This document shows positions 24,002 through 33,748 of a stretch of 64,000 nucleotides of DNA, one piece after another. The notes beneath the pieces were generated by a model that searched no databases, had not been told where the DNA came from, and saw nothing but the letters and a program-made list of their open reading frames with translations. Made by a program: the position numbers and the translations under genes. Location of the stretch: the NCBI GenBank assembly GCA_036266995.1, contig DATAWX010000058.1, forward strand, positions 1-64,000. Reading direction: 5' to 3'. This DNA comes from GCA-003244245 sp036266995 (lineage in GTDB: Bacteria; Actinomycetota; Actinomycetes; Mycobacteriales; Pseudonocardiaceae). Numbering within the stretch: the stretch's first letter is position 1; each line of letters begins with the position of its first letter.

Positions 24002-25237
24002 GTGAGCACGCCTGAGCCCCGTCATCGTCGGTGCGCGAGCAACCTGGTGGGCGCCGCCAGAGCACTGCAACCGCACACCATCGCACTGCGCCGCGCCTTG
24101 CACCGGCACCCGGAGCAGGGCCTGCACCTACCCGAAACCCAGTCCGCGGTGCTGCACGCGTTGGCCGACCTCCCTGTACAGGTGCACACCGGGCACGCCG
24201 CCAGTTCGGTGGTCGGGGTGATCGAGGGCGGGCGGCCGGGGCCGACCGTGCTGCTGCGGGCGGACATGGACGCGTTGCCGATCACCGAGCAGTCGGGAGT
24301 GCCGTTCAGCTCGGAGCTGCCCGGGTCGATGCATGCGTGCGGGCACGACACGCACGTCGCGATGCTGGCTTCGGCCGCGCGGCTGATCGCCGAGCAGCGC
24401 GACGAGCTGGCCGGCCGGGTACTGCTGATGTTCCAGCCCGGCGAGGAGGGTTTCCACGGGGCCCGGCACATGCTCGACGACGGCCTGCTGGAGGTCGCCG
24501 GTAGTCCGGAACGCGCGCTGGCCCTGCACATCACCTCCACCCTGGACAGCGGAGTGGTGCAGACCAGACCCGGCGCCATCATGGCGTCGTCAGACGTCCT
24601 GCGGGTTACCGTCACCGGTCGAGGGGGGCACGCCAGCGCGCCGCAGAACGCGGTGGACCCGGTTCCCGCCGCCGCCGCGATGGTCGGTGCGCTGCAGACC
24701 ATGATCACTCGAACGCTGAGCGTCTTCGACCCGGCGGTGCTCACCGTCACTCGGATCTCGGCAGGCACCAGCTCCAACATCATCCCGGAGACCGCGGAGC
24801 TGGAGGGCACGATTCGAGCGCTGTCCGAGCACACCCGGCTGCGGTTGCATGGGGAGGTGCGCCGGGTCTGCGAGCACGTCGCGGCAGCGCACGGCTGCGC
24901 CGCCACCGTGACGATCGAGCACGGCTACCCGGTCACCGTCAACGACGACGAGGTGACCCCGCAGCTGATCGACCTGGCTCGCGAGGTGCTCGGCGAACGC
25001 CACGCCGAGCCCATGCCGGACCCGCTGATGGGCGCCGAGGACTTCTCCTACGTGCTGGCGAAGGTCCCCGGCGCGATGGCGTTCCTCGGCGCCTGCCCGT
25101 CCGGCCACGATCCGGACACGGTCCCGGCGAACCATTCCAACCGGGCGGTCTTCGACGAGTCGGCGATGGCCCACGGTGTTGCCCTCTACGCCGGCTTCGC
25201 ACTGGAAGCCCTGATCCCAGCAGCTCGGATGTCATGA
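24002..25237 (+). CDS. M20-family amidohydrolase
   Basis: The 411-residue enzyme is of the HipO/AbgB/IAA-amino-acid hydrolase type (M20D). Metal-ligand motifs are MHACGHDTHVAM, MFQPGEEG and LMGAEDFSYV; the dimerisation domain carries GRGGHAS. It would hydrolyse N-acyl or N-benzoyl amino acids in the cytoplasm; the exact substrate is unknown. GTG 24002 is 90 bp from the divergent tadA-associated gene. Its stop overlaps tyrA by ATGA, forming an operon with tyrA and probably the amidase. Confidence 0.9.
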   Translation: MSTPEPRHRRCASNLVGAARALQPHTIALRRALHRHPEQGLHLPETQSAVLHALADLPVQVHTGHAASSVVGVIEGGRPGPTVLLRADMDALPITEQSGVPFSSELPGSMHACGHDTHVAMLASAARLIAEQRDELAGRVLLMFQPGEEGFHGARHMLDDGLLEVAGSPERALALHITSTLDSGVVQTRPGAIMASSDVLRVTVTGRGGHASAPQNAVDPVPAAAAMVGALQTMITRTLSVFDPAVLTVTRISAGTSSNIIPETAELEGTIRALSEHTRLRLHGEVRRVCEHVAAAHGCAATVTIEHGYPVTVNDDEVTPQLIDLAREVLGERHAEPMPDPLMGAEDFSYVLAKVPGAMAFLGACPSGHDPDTVPANHSNRAVFDESAMAHGVALYAGFALEALIPAARMS

Positions 25238-26196
25238 GCGAGCGCACGCTGTCCGTCATCGGGTTGGGTCTGATCGGCGGCTCGCTGCTGCGCGCCGCCG
25301 ACGGCGCCGGGTGGAAGGCGCGGGGCATGGCGAGGTCGGCCGCGGTCGTCACCGCGGCGCGGGAAGGCGGTTTCGACGTCACCTCTTCGATCGAAGACGT
25401 GCTGGCCGACGACGCGCTGATGGTGCTCGCGGTACCCCTGCCCGCAGTGGTCGACCTGCTGCCGGTGGTGGCCCGGCACAGCCCGCGCTGCCGGCTCACC
25501 GACGTGGTGAGCGTCAAGCAACCCGTCGCGGCGGCGGTGGCGCGCCTTGCGCCGGCGGCCCGCTACGTCGGCGGGCATCCGATGGCGGGGACGTCGGCCT
25601 CAGGCTGGGCCGCGGGGTCGGCGACACTGTTCGCCGGAGCTCCCTGGGTGGTGAGTAGCGACGACGGTGCCGACCCGGAGGTGTGGGCGCAGGTGGCCCA
25701 GCTGGCACTGGACTGCGGGGCGCACGTGGTGCCGGCGGGCGCCGCGGACCACGACTCCGCGGTGGCCCGGGTATCGCACCTGCCGCATCTGCTGGCCGCG
25801 GTACTCGCCTCGGTCGGCGCCGACGGCGGAGCGCTGGCGATGGCCCTGGCCGCGGGCTCGTTCGCCGACGGCACCCGGGTAGCGGCGTCGCGGCCCGAGC
25901 TGGTCCGGGCGATGTGCGAGGGCAACCGCGACGCACTGCTGACGGCGGTCGACGATGCGCTGGGCCGGCTGGGTGCGGCCCGCGGCTCGCTGGCCTCCAC
26001 CGGCGGGCTGGCGGCCACCATCCAGGCCGGCCACACCGCCCGCCAAACTTTTGACAGGCACAGTGCACGCGGCGACGTCCACCACATCGACCTCACCGCT
26101 CCCGGCACACTCGCGCGGCTACGCGAGCTCGCCCACCAGGGTGCCCGCGTAGTCGCCGTGGACGGCACCCGCTGCCAGCTCGAACTCACGGCTTGA
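25234..26196 (+). CDS. tyrA: prephenate dehydrogenase
   Basis: TyrA makes 4-hydroxyphenylpyruvate from prephenate for tyrosine synthesis. The 320-residue protein has the NAD(P) loop VIGLGLIGGSLLRA, the strand ending TDVVSVKQPV, and GGHPMAGTSASGW, the active-site motif with the catalytic His. It has no ACT or chorismate mutase domain, as is usual in actinobacteria. ATG overlaps the preceding stop. Confidence 0.92.
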   Translation: MSERTLSVIGLGLIGGSLLRAADGAGWKARGMARSAAVVTAAREGGFDVTSSIEDVLADDALMVLAVPLPAVVDLLPVVARHSPRCRLTDVVSVKQPVAAAVARLAPAARYVGGHPMAGTSASGWAAGSATLFAGAPWVVSSDDGADPEVWAQVAQLALDCGAHVVPAGAADHDSAVARVSHLPHLLAAVLASVGADGGALAMALAAGSFADGTRVAASRPELVRAMCEGNRDALLTAVDDALGRLGAARGSLASTGGLAATIQAGHTARQTFDRHSARGDVHHIDLTAPGTLARLRELAHQGARVVAVDGTRCQLELTA

Positions 26197-26225
26197 TCAC
26201 GGTCTGGGTGCCTCAGACGGCAAAT

Positions 26226-27509
26226 ATGTCGCCCACGACACATAGACCGCGATCTTTCCGTCACCCGCACGCTAACCTGACCAGCGTCGACGATCTGGAG
26301 CGAGTACTGGCTGCGCTGGCCGCCGACCCGCACAACGCCATCGTGCAGCTGGTTGCGATGCAGCCCGCGCTAGCCGGCCCGTTGACCGGGATGGCGGTGG
26401 GGGTGAAGGACCTCATTGATGTGGCTGGGGTGCCCACGCGGTGTGGCAGCGCGGTGCTAGCGGATGCTCCGCCCGCCCGGGAGGACGCCGCGGTGGTGGC
26501 CCGGCTGCGGGCGGCTGGTGCCGTGGTGGTGGCCAAGACCCATACCCACGAGTTCGCCTACGGCCCCACTGGGGACGTCGCCGCTGAGGGCCCGTGCCGC
26601 AACCCGCACGATCCACAGCGGATCACCGGCGGCTCCTCCAGCGGATCAGCGGCGGCGGTGGCCGCCGGGCTGGTGCCGCTCGCGGTGGGCACCGACACCG
26701 GCTGCTCGACGCGCACCCCGGCCGCACTGTGCGGCGTCGTCGGGCTCAAACCGGCGTTCGGCGCGTTACCCACCACCGGGGTGTTCCCCCTATCGGAGAC
26801 CCTGGACCACATCGGGCTGCTCGGCGCCGACATCGGCACAGTCGCGGTCGCCTTCACCGCGCTGACCGGGAGCCGGATCGACCCGTCGGCCCCGGTTGCC
26901 GGCACCGTGGTCGGCCGCCCGACCGACCCGTACTGGCGGGTCCACGACCCGGAGATCGCCGACGCGGTGGACCGGGCCGCCGACGCGCTGAGCCGCGCCG
27001 GTGCCGTGCTCCGCGAGGTACGTCTGCCCGGTATCGACGAACTCGCCGCCACCTACCCGGTGATCGTCGGCGCGGAGGCCCACACCACCCACCGGCACTG
27101 GTTGGCGCAGCGCCCCGGCGACTACCAGCCGGCCACCGCGGCGCGGCTGCAGGCCGCCGCCGGGTACACGGCAGCCGACTACGTCACCGCTGCCCGCACC
27201 CGCCGCAGGCTCGCCGCCGAGCTGACCGCCCGGATGCTCGCCGAAGGGGTCGATGTGCTGCTGCTGGCGACCACCCCGGTGCGCGCCACCCCGATCGGCG
27301 CCCGGCACGTAGACGCCCCAGACGGCGCTCGGGTCGAGGTAGTGCCCGCACTGCTGTCGCTCACGCTGCCGTTCAACCTGCTGGGCTGGCCGGCGCTGTC
27401 GGTACCCGCCCCCGAGGTAACCGGGTTGCCCGTCGGGATCCAGGTAGCCGCGGTGCGCGGCGGGGAGCAGGCGATACTCGCCGCCGGTGCCCGGATCGCC
27501 GCCGGTTGA
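26226..27509 (+). CDS. amidase signature family hydrolase
   Basis: This enzyme of about 427 residues shows the Ser-cis-Ser-Lys triad: Lys in VGVKDLID, Ser in GGSSSGSAAAVA, and nucleophile Ser in GTDTGCSTRTPAALCG (the usual Gly before Ser-Ile is Cys here, Ser kept). It could hydrolyse a small amide; the substrate is unknown, and it lacks the GatB partner expected for tRNA amidation. The frame is open to a TTG at 26193 overlapping the tyrA stop; ATG 26226 is my choice and neither has a clear ribosome site. Confidence 0.85.
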   Translation: MSPTTHRPRSFRHPHANLTSVDDLERVLAALAADPHNAIVQLVAMQPALAGPLTGMAVGVKDLIDVAGVPTRCGSAVLADAPPAREDAAVVARLRAAGAVVVAKTHTHEFAYGPTGDVAAEGPCRNPHDPQRITGGSSSGSAAAVAAGLVPLAVGTDTGCSTRTPAALCGVVGLKPAFGALPTTGVFPLSETLDHIGLLGADIGTVAVAFTALTGSRIDPSAPVAGTVVGRPTDPYWRVHDPEIADAVDRAADALSRAGAVLREVRLPGIDELAATYPVIVGAEAHTTHRHWLAQRPGDYQPATAARLQAAAGYTAADYVTAARTRRRLAAELTARMLAEGVDVLLLATTPVRATPIGARHVDAPDGARVEVVPALLSLTLPFNLLGWPALSVPAPEVTGLPVGIQVAAVRGGEQAILAAGARIAAG

Positions 27510-27518
27510 CCACCACTT

Positions 27519-28157
27519 TTATGCCCGGGAGGCCAACCCCGGGTACTCGAGTACCAGGCCGTCGGCGTCCACGGTGAGTTCCACTTCCCACGAGTCACTG
27601 CTGATGCTGACCACGGCGGGATCGCCCAGCGACGCCGTGCGGTAGGTCTGGGAGACCCGGCACACCTCCAGGCTGGGCAACGCGACGAACACCACCGACA
27701 GATCATGCAGCGCAGCGCCGCAATGCAGGCCCAACCGGCGGATCGGCAGCGCGTTGAACAGTGGGCTGAACGCCAGATCGACGTCCAGTGCCCCGCCGAA
27801 GTTCGTCCGCGCCGCGCCTTGGCCGTGGTCGACCAACCAGATGCCCTCCTCGGAGCGGGTCAGGGTGACATGTTGCTCACCTCCGGCCCGACCGACCCGG
27901 ACGGTCAGCCGCTGGACCACACAAGCCTCATCGGTAGTCAGCGAGTAAGACGCGGTGTAGGCCTCGATGCCGTCTCCCGCGGCGCTGACCACAGAGCCGG
28001 TGGCCCGCAGGCCACGCTCGGCGAGGACGACCCGCGCCCCCTCCAGCCGCAGGCAATCGACACCGGCCCAGGTCAGCATTCTGGTCACGGGCAGCGCCCT
28101 ACGGGTCGCCGTCGCGGTGAAGGGCCGCTCAATCTCGCCACTTTTGGGGACGCTCAC
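27519..28157 (-). CDS. putative glycolipid-binding domain protein
   Basis: The 212-residue protein resembles the PF06475 family: LTWAGVDCLRLEGARVVLAERG at the start, a long antiparallel sheet, LDVDLAFSPLFNALPIRRLGL, and VSQTYR near the end. This family was named for a glycolipid-binding Pseudomonas homologue; in actinobacteria the ligand is unknown. It is convergent with the amidase. Confidence 0.75.
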   Translation of the reverse strand: MSVPKSGEIERPFTATATRRALPVTRMLTWAGVDCLRLEGARVVLAERGLRATGSVVSAAGDGIEAYTASYSLTTDEACVVQRLTVRVGRAGGEQHVTLTRSEEGIWLVDHGQGAARTNFGGALDVDLAFSPLFNALPIRRLGLHCGAALHDLSVVFVALPSLEVCRVSQTYRTASLGDPAVVSISSDSWEVELTVDADGLVLEYPGLASRA

Positions 28158-28585
28158 TGCAAAGCCTGACGAGTGTCTTGAACGTAGTTACTGCCGACAT
28201 CCACCGGAGCCTCCCTCGCACTGGCGGAATCGTGCCCGGCTGCCACCGGTACCGTCGCGAGCCTACCCATGCCCGATGATCGCATGGCTGGGCCCCGAAT
28301 GGTTCGCCGGTCTGCGGCTATTCTCGACGGTACCCCGATCGAGCCCCGGTCAGCCTTGAAGGACGCCATCCGATAGCAGGTATGCCCCTGTTGACCGCGT
28401 GGAGTACGCTGCACTGCGGACGAGAGCCCGGGGGCAGGACCGTGCTGGCCGCTCGTCCAGATAAAGAACTTCCGTCGATCGCCGGGGAGCGCCCCTAGCA
28501 TGCGGGTTATTCCGCTGTGCAGGCACAGTGCGCGCTCCCGTCCCGGCTGACGGTCCGCCGTAACACCAGAACGAAGAAGGACCAC
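28158..28585. other. 428-bp intergenic region
   Basis: No convincing gene or RNA element is visible. Two divergent promoters (for the glycolipid-binding protein and the 63-residue protein) must lie here. Open frames on the minus strand have no start signals and no family resemblance. Confidence 0.4.
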
Positions 28586-28777
28586 ATGCGCGCGCCCGTC
28601 TCCGACCGCCGACCGCGGGCCGGAATGACCCTCACTCCCCGCAATCGGCAGAGCCGACCCCTGCCGATGAGTGCCGTGGCGGTACGTCGCGGCCAGTTCG
28701 GAGAGTTCGAGCTGCGCCCGGTGCGAGAGCACACCGTCGAAGCGCTGACACCGCAAACGGCGCCCACCGAGCGCTGA
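28586..28777 (+). CDS. small basic hypothetical protein (63 residues)
   Basis: ATG 28586 has GAAGG 5-6 bases upstream. The product is rich in Arg and Pro with no hydrophobic core until VAVRRGQFGEFELRPV. The ribosome site is the main support; no family is recognised. It could be non-coding. Confidence 0.4.
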   Translation: MRAPVSDRRPRAGMTLTPRNRQSRPLPMSAVAVRRGQFGEFELRPVREHTVEALTPQTAPTER

Positions 28778-28827
28778 GAACAACCTCCCGCTTACGCGTT
28801 GTCGGACGGGACCCCTACGGTAACGAC

Positions 28828-29142
28828 ATGCTGAAAGTGACCGAGGCGGCAGCCCGCGCCATCAACTCGCTCGTCATCAAGAACCAGATGCCGGAGGGAG
28901 CCGGCCTGCGGATCGTCCCGCAGAGCCAAACCACCCGGTCAGAAGGCATGGCACTGTCCATCGCGGCGCGCCCGGCCGACGATGACACCGTGCTCCAGGC
29001 CGCTGACGGCGCCAAGGTTTTTCTGGCCGCCTCAGTGGTCTACGACCTCCACGAACAGCAGCTCGACGTCGAGCTGCTCGGCGACGGCGACGACCAGCAG
29101 CCGCGCTTCTTCGTCGACCGCCGACCCAAAGACGAGGTCTAA
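28828..29142 (+). CDS. HesB/IscA-like protein without cysteines
   Basis: The 104-residue product has the HesB/IscA fold pattern: MLKVTEAAARAINSLV, then GAGLRIVPQ, LSIAARPADDDTVL, VFLAASVVYDL, FFVDRRP. True A-type carriers need three Cys to hold the Fe-S cluster; none is present here, so it cannot act as a standard carrier. Similar Cys-less proteins are found across actinobacteria, with unknown role. Confidence 0.75.
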   Translation: MLKVTEAAARAINSLVIKNQMPEGAGLRIVPQSQTTRSEGMALSIAARPADDDTVLQAADGAKVFLAASVVYDLHEQQLDVELLGDGDDQQPRFFVDRRPKDEV

Positions 29143-29177
29143 GCGCTCACCGGTACAGCCGGGACCGCCCTCGAGCG

Positions 29178-29654
29178 TCAGAGTTTCAGGCTGGCGGGAG
29201 GCGTGTCGGTGACCAGGATGCGGACGATTGACGGGTGCCGGACCCGCAGCACGATCAACGCATAGTGCCCGGCAACCGCTGGTGGGCTGGCCCCGGCAAT
29301 CGTCCCCGCCGGATAGTTACCGTGGTAGACGACGAGGCAGGCCTTGGGCCAGCTGGACTGGACCGGACGATGCAGCGGGCGCACTGGCGCTGACGGCGGT
29401 CGAAGCGATGAGGTTGGCGTGACACCCAACTTCCGGCTCACGGTGTCGGCGTCAGCCCTGCTGATGTGCCGGACCAGGGTGAGCGTGCCCTCATCGTGAA
29501 CGGCGTGGCGAGCCAGCGGCAGCACCGCCGCGCAGCCGGAGACGCCACCGGTGACCGAGGCCCCGCTGCGCGGTCCCGAGCAGGCCACAGCGAGGATCAA
29601 TCCGACAGCGAGACTGAACACCGCAACGCAGCGGCGCCACGGGGGGATACTCAT
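29178..29654 (-). CDS. putative lipoprotein
   Basis: The 158-residue product starts with a short positive region and a hydrophobic stretch ending in AVACS, a lipobox, so it is probably anchored outside the membrane. Two further Cys (GCAAV, KACLVVY) may pair. The ATG overlaps the stop of the YbhN-like gene (ATGA), so the two are one operon. No family is recognised. Confidence 0.7.
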   Translation of the reverse strand: MSIPPWRRCVAVFSLAVGLILAVACSGPRSGASVTGGVSGCAAVLPLARHAVHDEGTLTLVRHISRADADTVSRKLGVTPTSSLRPPSAPVRPLHRPVQSSWPKACLVVYHGNYPAGTIAGASPPAVAGHYALIVLRVRHPSIVRILVTDTPPASLKL

Positions 29655-30796
29655 GATGTCGATTCCACTTCAGCGACCTCGGTGACCACCGGCTCCGGGT
29701 GGCTGACGACTGCCTGCATCACAGGGCTACGCGACGTCCCCCGTAGGACCAGCCACGCCAACCCTCCGGCGGGAATGCAGCCCCAGTAGGCGATCAGCCG
29801 GTAGAGCAGCACCGCAGCCAGCGTGATGGTCTCGGCACCGCCGAAGGCGACCAAGGCCAGCGTGATGCTGCCCTCCACGACCCCGATCCCGCCGGGAGTC
29901 ACCGGCATACTCGCCGCAATCTGCCCGGCGCAGTAGGCCAGCAGCAATCCGGTCCACGGTGGGGTGCTGTGCAATGCCACGAAGGCCAGTGCCAGCACGG
30001 CGACGTCGGTCAACCAGGACACCGTCATCAAAAGGAACACCGCAACGCCCGCCACTGGGGTCAGCCGGACCGTCCGCAGTTGGCGCGCCCAGGCCCTCAG
30101 ACCCTCTCGTACGGTCAAAACATAGGGCCTCAGGCGTGCTCGCAGGGCCGAAGAATGGGACCCGCTGCGATCGTCTGACTCGCGTCGACGCCAGCGGGCC
30201 AACGGCACGCGAACGCTGGGCAGCGCTGCCGCGAGCCGGAGCCGGACCGCGGGACGGCGCAGCAGCGCGTACCCAGCGCCGATCAGGGCGAGCACGCCCA
30301 GCAGCACGATACTGATCGTTTGCAAGCCCGATATCGGGTTGTCGGGGCCGGGGATCTGGACCGCGACGATGGTCAGCGCGGTGATCGAAGCGACGTAGAA
30401 CAGCGAACACACCGCGAACATCCAACCGGCCAGCACCGGACCCACCTGCCGGCGCCGCAACACACCCACCATCACCACACCCGAGGCGGCGAATCCGAAG
30501 GGCAGGCAGTACGCCGCGGCATCGCCTGCCAAGGTGCCGGCTGCCAGGGTCATCGGCCCGACCACGGCACCTCCGCGGCGCAACACGACCGCGCCCGCGG
30601 CCCCTCGCGCAGCGTAGGACACCAACTCCACCACGACGGCCACCACCACCCACCACACCCGGACCGAGGTCAAGGTGTCAGCGGCGGTGAGCAGCTCGTC
30701 GCTGCTGTCGAACAGCACGCGCACGGCCAGCCCGGCGGCGGCGAGCCCGACGACCGCCACCGCCGCCCGCCGCCACCCCTGGCCGGTCAGCGCCAC
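29651..30796 (-). CDS. LPG synthase TM-region / UPF0104 membrane protein
   Basis: This 381-residue protein has about eight membrane helices and the family motif AASMPVTPGGIGVVEG near the end. It matches the transmembrane half of lysylphosphatidylglycerol synthases (UPF0104/YbhN), without the aminoacyl-transferase domain. In actinobacteria such proteins may flip lipids, but no substrate is established. The lipoprotein downstream is translationally coupled. Confidence 0.82.
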   Translation of the reverse strand: MALTGQGWRRAAVAVVGLAAAGLAVRVLFDSSDELLTAADTLTSVRVWWVVVAVVVELVSYAARGAAGAVVLRRGGAVVGPMTLAAGTLAGDAAAYCLPFGFAASGVVMVGVLRRRQVGPVLAGWMFAVCSLFYVASITALTIVAVQIPGPDNPISGLQTISIVLLGVLALIGAGYALLRRPAVRLRLAAALPSVRVPLARWRRRESDDRSGSHSSALRARLRPYVLTVREGLRAWARQLRTVRLTPVAGVAVFLLMTVSWLTDVAVLALAFVALHSTPPWTGLLLAYCAGQIAASMPVTPGGIGVVEGSITLALVAFGGAETITLAAVLLYRLIAYWGCIPAGGLAWLVLRGTSRSPVMQAVVSHPEPVVTEVAEVESTS

Positions 30797-31011
30797 GATC
30801 CCACCATGTCACACCGCTTCCGCCGGCCTCAGGCAGCGCCGCGCCGTTCGTCTCTCATCCGTGAGCTACCCAGGTGGGCTAACCCGGCGTAGCCCGTTCG
30901 GCTCATCGATTGTCGCTTACTGTCCGAGTATCGTCCGTTATGGACCGTTACACCGCGCCGACCCGGTGATTGTGTCGTAACGTCCTCGGGGATACTCCGG
31001 AGGAGGACATT

Positions 31012-31167
31012 ATGATCGTTCTCGGCATCATCCTGCTGGTAGTTGGCTTGCTGCTTGGGGTCCACCTTCTGTTCACGCTCGGGATCATCTTGATAGTGGT
31101 CGGAGTAATCCTGGAGCTACTCGGTGCCATCGGGCGCCCGATTATGGGTCGCCGCCACTACTACTGA
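31012..31167 (+). CDS. DUF6131-type small membrane peptide
   Basis: This 51-residue protein is almost entirely two hydrophobic helices (MIVLGIILLVVGLLLG; LGIILIVVGVILELLG) and ends GRPIMGRRHYY. ATG 31012 has a perfect AGGAGG at 31001-31006. A paralogue with the same ends lies at 33749. These peptides are frequent and often multicopy in mycobacteria and relatives. The function is unknown, likely envelope related. Confidence 0.82.
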   Translation: MIVLGIILLVVGLLLGVHLLFTLGIILIVVGVILELLGAIGRPIMGRRHYY

Positions 31168-31208
31168 CGCCCTGGCGGGCGCCACGGTAAGCCGCTCCGC
31201 TGGCAACT

Positions 31209-32798
31209 CTATTTCGCTGCAGTGCGATGCCGGCTGAGCGCGGTGAGCAAGGCAGTGCCGTCGGGTACGCCGAGCCCGGTGCAGGCATCCCAGCCCGGGC
31301 CGGCGGAGTACCCGCCGTTGCTGCCGGTGGTGATGTCGCGAAATCCGGGTACCGCGCTGCCTGCCTGGATGCGGTCGTACAGGGCCGGCTGGAGCAGACC
31401 GAGCGGCCGTCCCGCGGCCTGAGCCAGCCGGGTCACCAGGGCCGCCCATAGCGGGGCCACCGCGCTGGTGCCGCCGACCACGATGTCGGTGCCATCGACA
31501 CGCACCTGGTACCCGGTCTGCGGATCGGCGACGGCGGCGACGTCCGGGACGCCGCGCCCGGGCTTACCGCTACGCGTGGGCACCCCGGCCCCGGCCTGCC
31601 AGGTGGGCTGGTCGAACGTGTCGCTGACCCCACCGCCGGTGGCCCCGTGCCCCGCACCGTTGTTCCAGACGGTCTCGGTGTGCACCTGACCGGACGTCGG
31701 GTCCGCGTCGAGCCGGGTGCCGCCGCAGGCCAGCGCGTGCGGGCTGGACGCCGGGAAGTCGACGTGGGCGCGCCCGTCGGTACCGCCATCGGCGCTGCCG
31801 TCGTCGCCGGCGGCAACGGTGACCGTCACGCCGAGCACAGCCGCGTCGGCCAACGCCTGGTCGAAAGCAGTGCGGGCCTGTCCGGTCCAGGCGTCCTCGC
31901 TCTGACCCCAGCTGATGCTGATCGCGGTGGGCGTCGGCATGGCGTGCGTCGCGGCCGCCACCGCGTCGACGAAACCGGCGTCGGTGTTGGGGGCGAAGTA
32001 GACGACGAGGGCGGCGCCCGGGGCGAGCGCGCCGGCGACCTCGATGTCGAGCAGCACTTCGCCGTCGGCACCGTTGGGGTTGCGCTCCGGGGTGTTCGCG
32101 CCACCATCGACGCCCACCGCGCCCACCACCGGCCCGCGGATGCCCAGTCCGGCGAAGTAGGTGTCGAGATCGGTTTGGGTGAACCCGCCACCCAACTCGA
32201 TGATGGCGATGGTGTGGCCGGCGCCGTCGGTCCCGGCCGGGAAGCGGTAGATCCGGCCGAGCTGTACCGGCGTGTAGCTGGTCGAGACCGCGTGCGGTTG
32301 GGCGACGCGAAACCGCGGGCGTGCCTGCGGGCGGTCGTCGAGCCCCAACACCGCGGTCACGATGCCGTCCAGTACGGCCGGAACGCTCAGCGCGGTGGTC
32401 TGCACCCGGTGGGTGACCTCGACTCCGGCCGGATTCTGGCTCTTCACCAGATCCAGCGAGGTGCCGAACATTCGGGTCAGGGTCGCCGCGGTGCCCGCGA
32501 TGCGCACCAGCCGGGCAGCGGCGTTCACCGACACCACTCGCGCACCGAGTGCGGTGACGGTCGCGGTGACCAGATCGACATCAGCGGGGTCGGCACCGTA
32601 GTCGGCGGCCAGCGTCGTGGCGGGGATCGGCGCGGCAGTAGCGGGATCCGGCAGCTCGGCCCGGCGGCGCAGCACGAGGGTGATCTCGATCGTCGTATCC
32701 GCCGGGACGGGACCGGCGGCCTGCATCGTGCGTGGCGCGGACCGCGGCTCGCCACCAGGGAGCGGCCGCAGATCCGGCTCAGAAGTCGGGGTGCTCAT
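31209..32798 (-). CDS. S53 family (sedolisin/kumamolisin-like) serine peptidase
   Basis: The 529-residue protein has an N-terminal pro-kumamolisin domain (to about 165) and the S53 catalytic domain. Catalytic Glu/Asp are in GEVLLDIE, the oxyanion Asp in VAAGDDGSADG, and Ser in GGTSAVAPLWAAL. These are acid-active endopeptidases that self-cleave the pro-domain. No clear signal peptide is seen. A second, secreted S53 enzyme is at 46665-48332. Confidence 0.9.
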   Translation of the reverse strand: MSTPTSEPDLRPLPGGEPRSAPRTMQAAGPVPADTTIEITLVLRRRAELPDPATAAPIPATTLAADYGADPADVDLVTATVTALGARVVSVNAAARLVRIAGTAATLTRMFGTSLDLVKSQNPAGVEVTHRVQTTALSVPAVLDGIVTAVLGLDDRPQARPRFRVAQPHAVSTSYTPVQLGRIYRFPAGTDGAGHTIAIIELGGGFTQTDLDTYFAGLGIRGPVVGAVGVDGGANTPERNPNGADGEVLLDIEVAGALAPGAALVVYFAPNTDAGFVDAVAAATHAMPTPTAISISWGQSEDAWTGQARTAFDQALADAAVLGVTVTVAAGDDGSADGGTDGRAHVDFPASSPHALACGGTRLDADPTSGQVHTETVWNNGAGHGATGGGVSDTFDQPTWQAGAGVPTRSGKPGRGVPDVAAVADPQTGYQVRVDGTDIVVGGTSAVAPLWAALVTRLAQAAGRPLGLLQPALYDRIQAGSAVPGFRDITTGSNGGYSAGPGWDACTGLGVPDGTALLTALSRHRTAAK

Positions 32799-32861
32799 CC
32801 GCGCTGTTATACCCCACTCCCCGGTCCGGCGAATCGCCGGCGATTTACGGCTCCAGATTCC

Positions 32862-33377
32862 CTAGATCATCGCTGCCGCGTTGAGCCGGGCTTCCACCTC
32901 CCGCAGCCGGGCCGGAGTGATGAGATCGGCGACGATGGCGGGAATCCCCCGGGCCATCCACGTCCGGGCCCGGTCTGGCGCACGCAACAACGTCGTTTGC
33001 TGCCGGTCCAGCACCCGTAGCGCCTGCTGGGTTTGGTTGTCGATCTCGGCCATCAGGGCCCGGTGCAGCCGGGTGCGCTCGGCGTTGGAGCGGTGGATGC
33101 GGGGAACTTCGAACATCGCCTGCCGCCCGCCTTTCCACCGGCCGCCGTCAGCGAGATCCTCGTACTGGCGGAGCAGGGCGACGGCTTTCCGGTTCGCCTC
33201 GTCGGTGATTTCCTTGAGCCCGCGGTCGAGTTCATCGGCGCGCTCGTTCTCAGCCCGGTACCGTTCGAACAATTGCGCTTCGGTTTCGGTAATGAGCTCG
33301 GTACGGCGCTGCTGCACTTCGGCTCGAAGCGCGGTGAATCGCTGCCGAATTGTTGCGCGTAGTTCCCGGTCGGTCAT
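32862..33377 (-). CDS. coiled-coil protein of unknown function
   Basis: The 171-residue protein starts at ATG 33377 behind a strong GGAGGAGG. The N-terminal two thirds is charged and helical (QRRTELITETEAQLFERY ... DELDRGLKEITDEANRKAVALLRQ), with heptad spacing typical of coiled coils. The last third is more hydrophobic. No family is recognised. The longer frame to 33422 lacks a start signal. Confidence 0.7.
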   Translation of the reverse strand: MTDRELRATIRQRFTALRAEVQQRRTELITETEAQLFERYRAENERADELDRGLKEITDEANRKAVALLRQYEDLADGGRWKGGRQAMFEVPRIHRSNAERTRLHRALMAEIDNQTQQALRVLDRQQTTLLRAPDRARTWMARGIPAIVADLITPARLREVEARLNAAAMI

Positions 33378-33748
33378 TTCTCCTCCTCCGCCTGCCAGCA
33401 GGCAGTCGACGGCTTCCCACAAGACAATGGTGACGCCTGCAGCTCACCAATGGGCGACCTGGAGGTAACGGTAGGCAGTCGAAAGATGTCTCACCAGCAA
33501 ACGTCGAATGAACCTCGCATTAGCGCCTTGATATCAGATCCCATTGGCAGCTCAGCGTGTTCAGCCGTGTCACATCTGCGGCCTGCAGCGACGTGCCGCG
33601 TTCGGCGCAACCTTGGCCGGCGCCGGCTCGCGCGGGGTGCCAGGGGTGGAACGAAAGGTCCGGTTAGTCCATCTGAGGTCGGGACAAATCGGGTGAGCGT
33701 GATGTAAGATCATTGTGAGGCGTTCAGACTGAGCTCGCGGGAGGCATC
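33378..33748. other. 371-bp intergenic region
   Basis: No gene seen. The right end carries the GGGAGG ribosome site of the DUF6131 peptide and, presumably, its promoter. A less GC-rich tract surrounds 33690-33720. Confidence 0.35.

Noticed and set aside
26594..27577. 327-codon frame within the amidase gene
   Set aside because: Extremely Arg-rich, out of frame with the amidase catalytic motifs, so a shadow.
31647..33020. 457-codon frame opposite the S53 peptidase
   Set aside because: No motif or start signal; it is a shadow of the peptidase reading frame.
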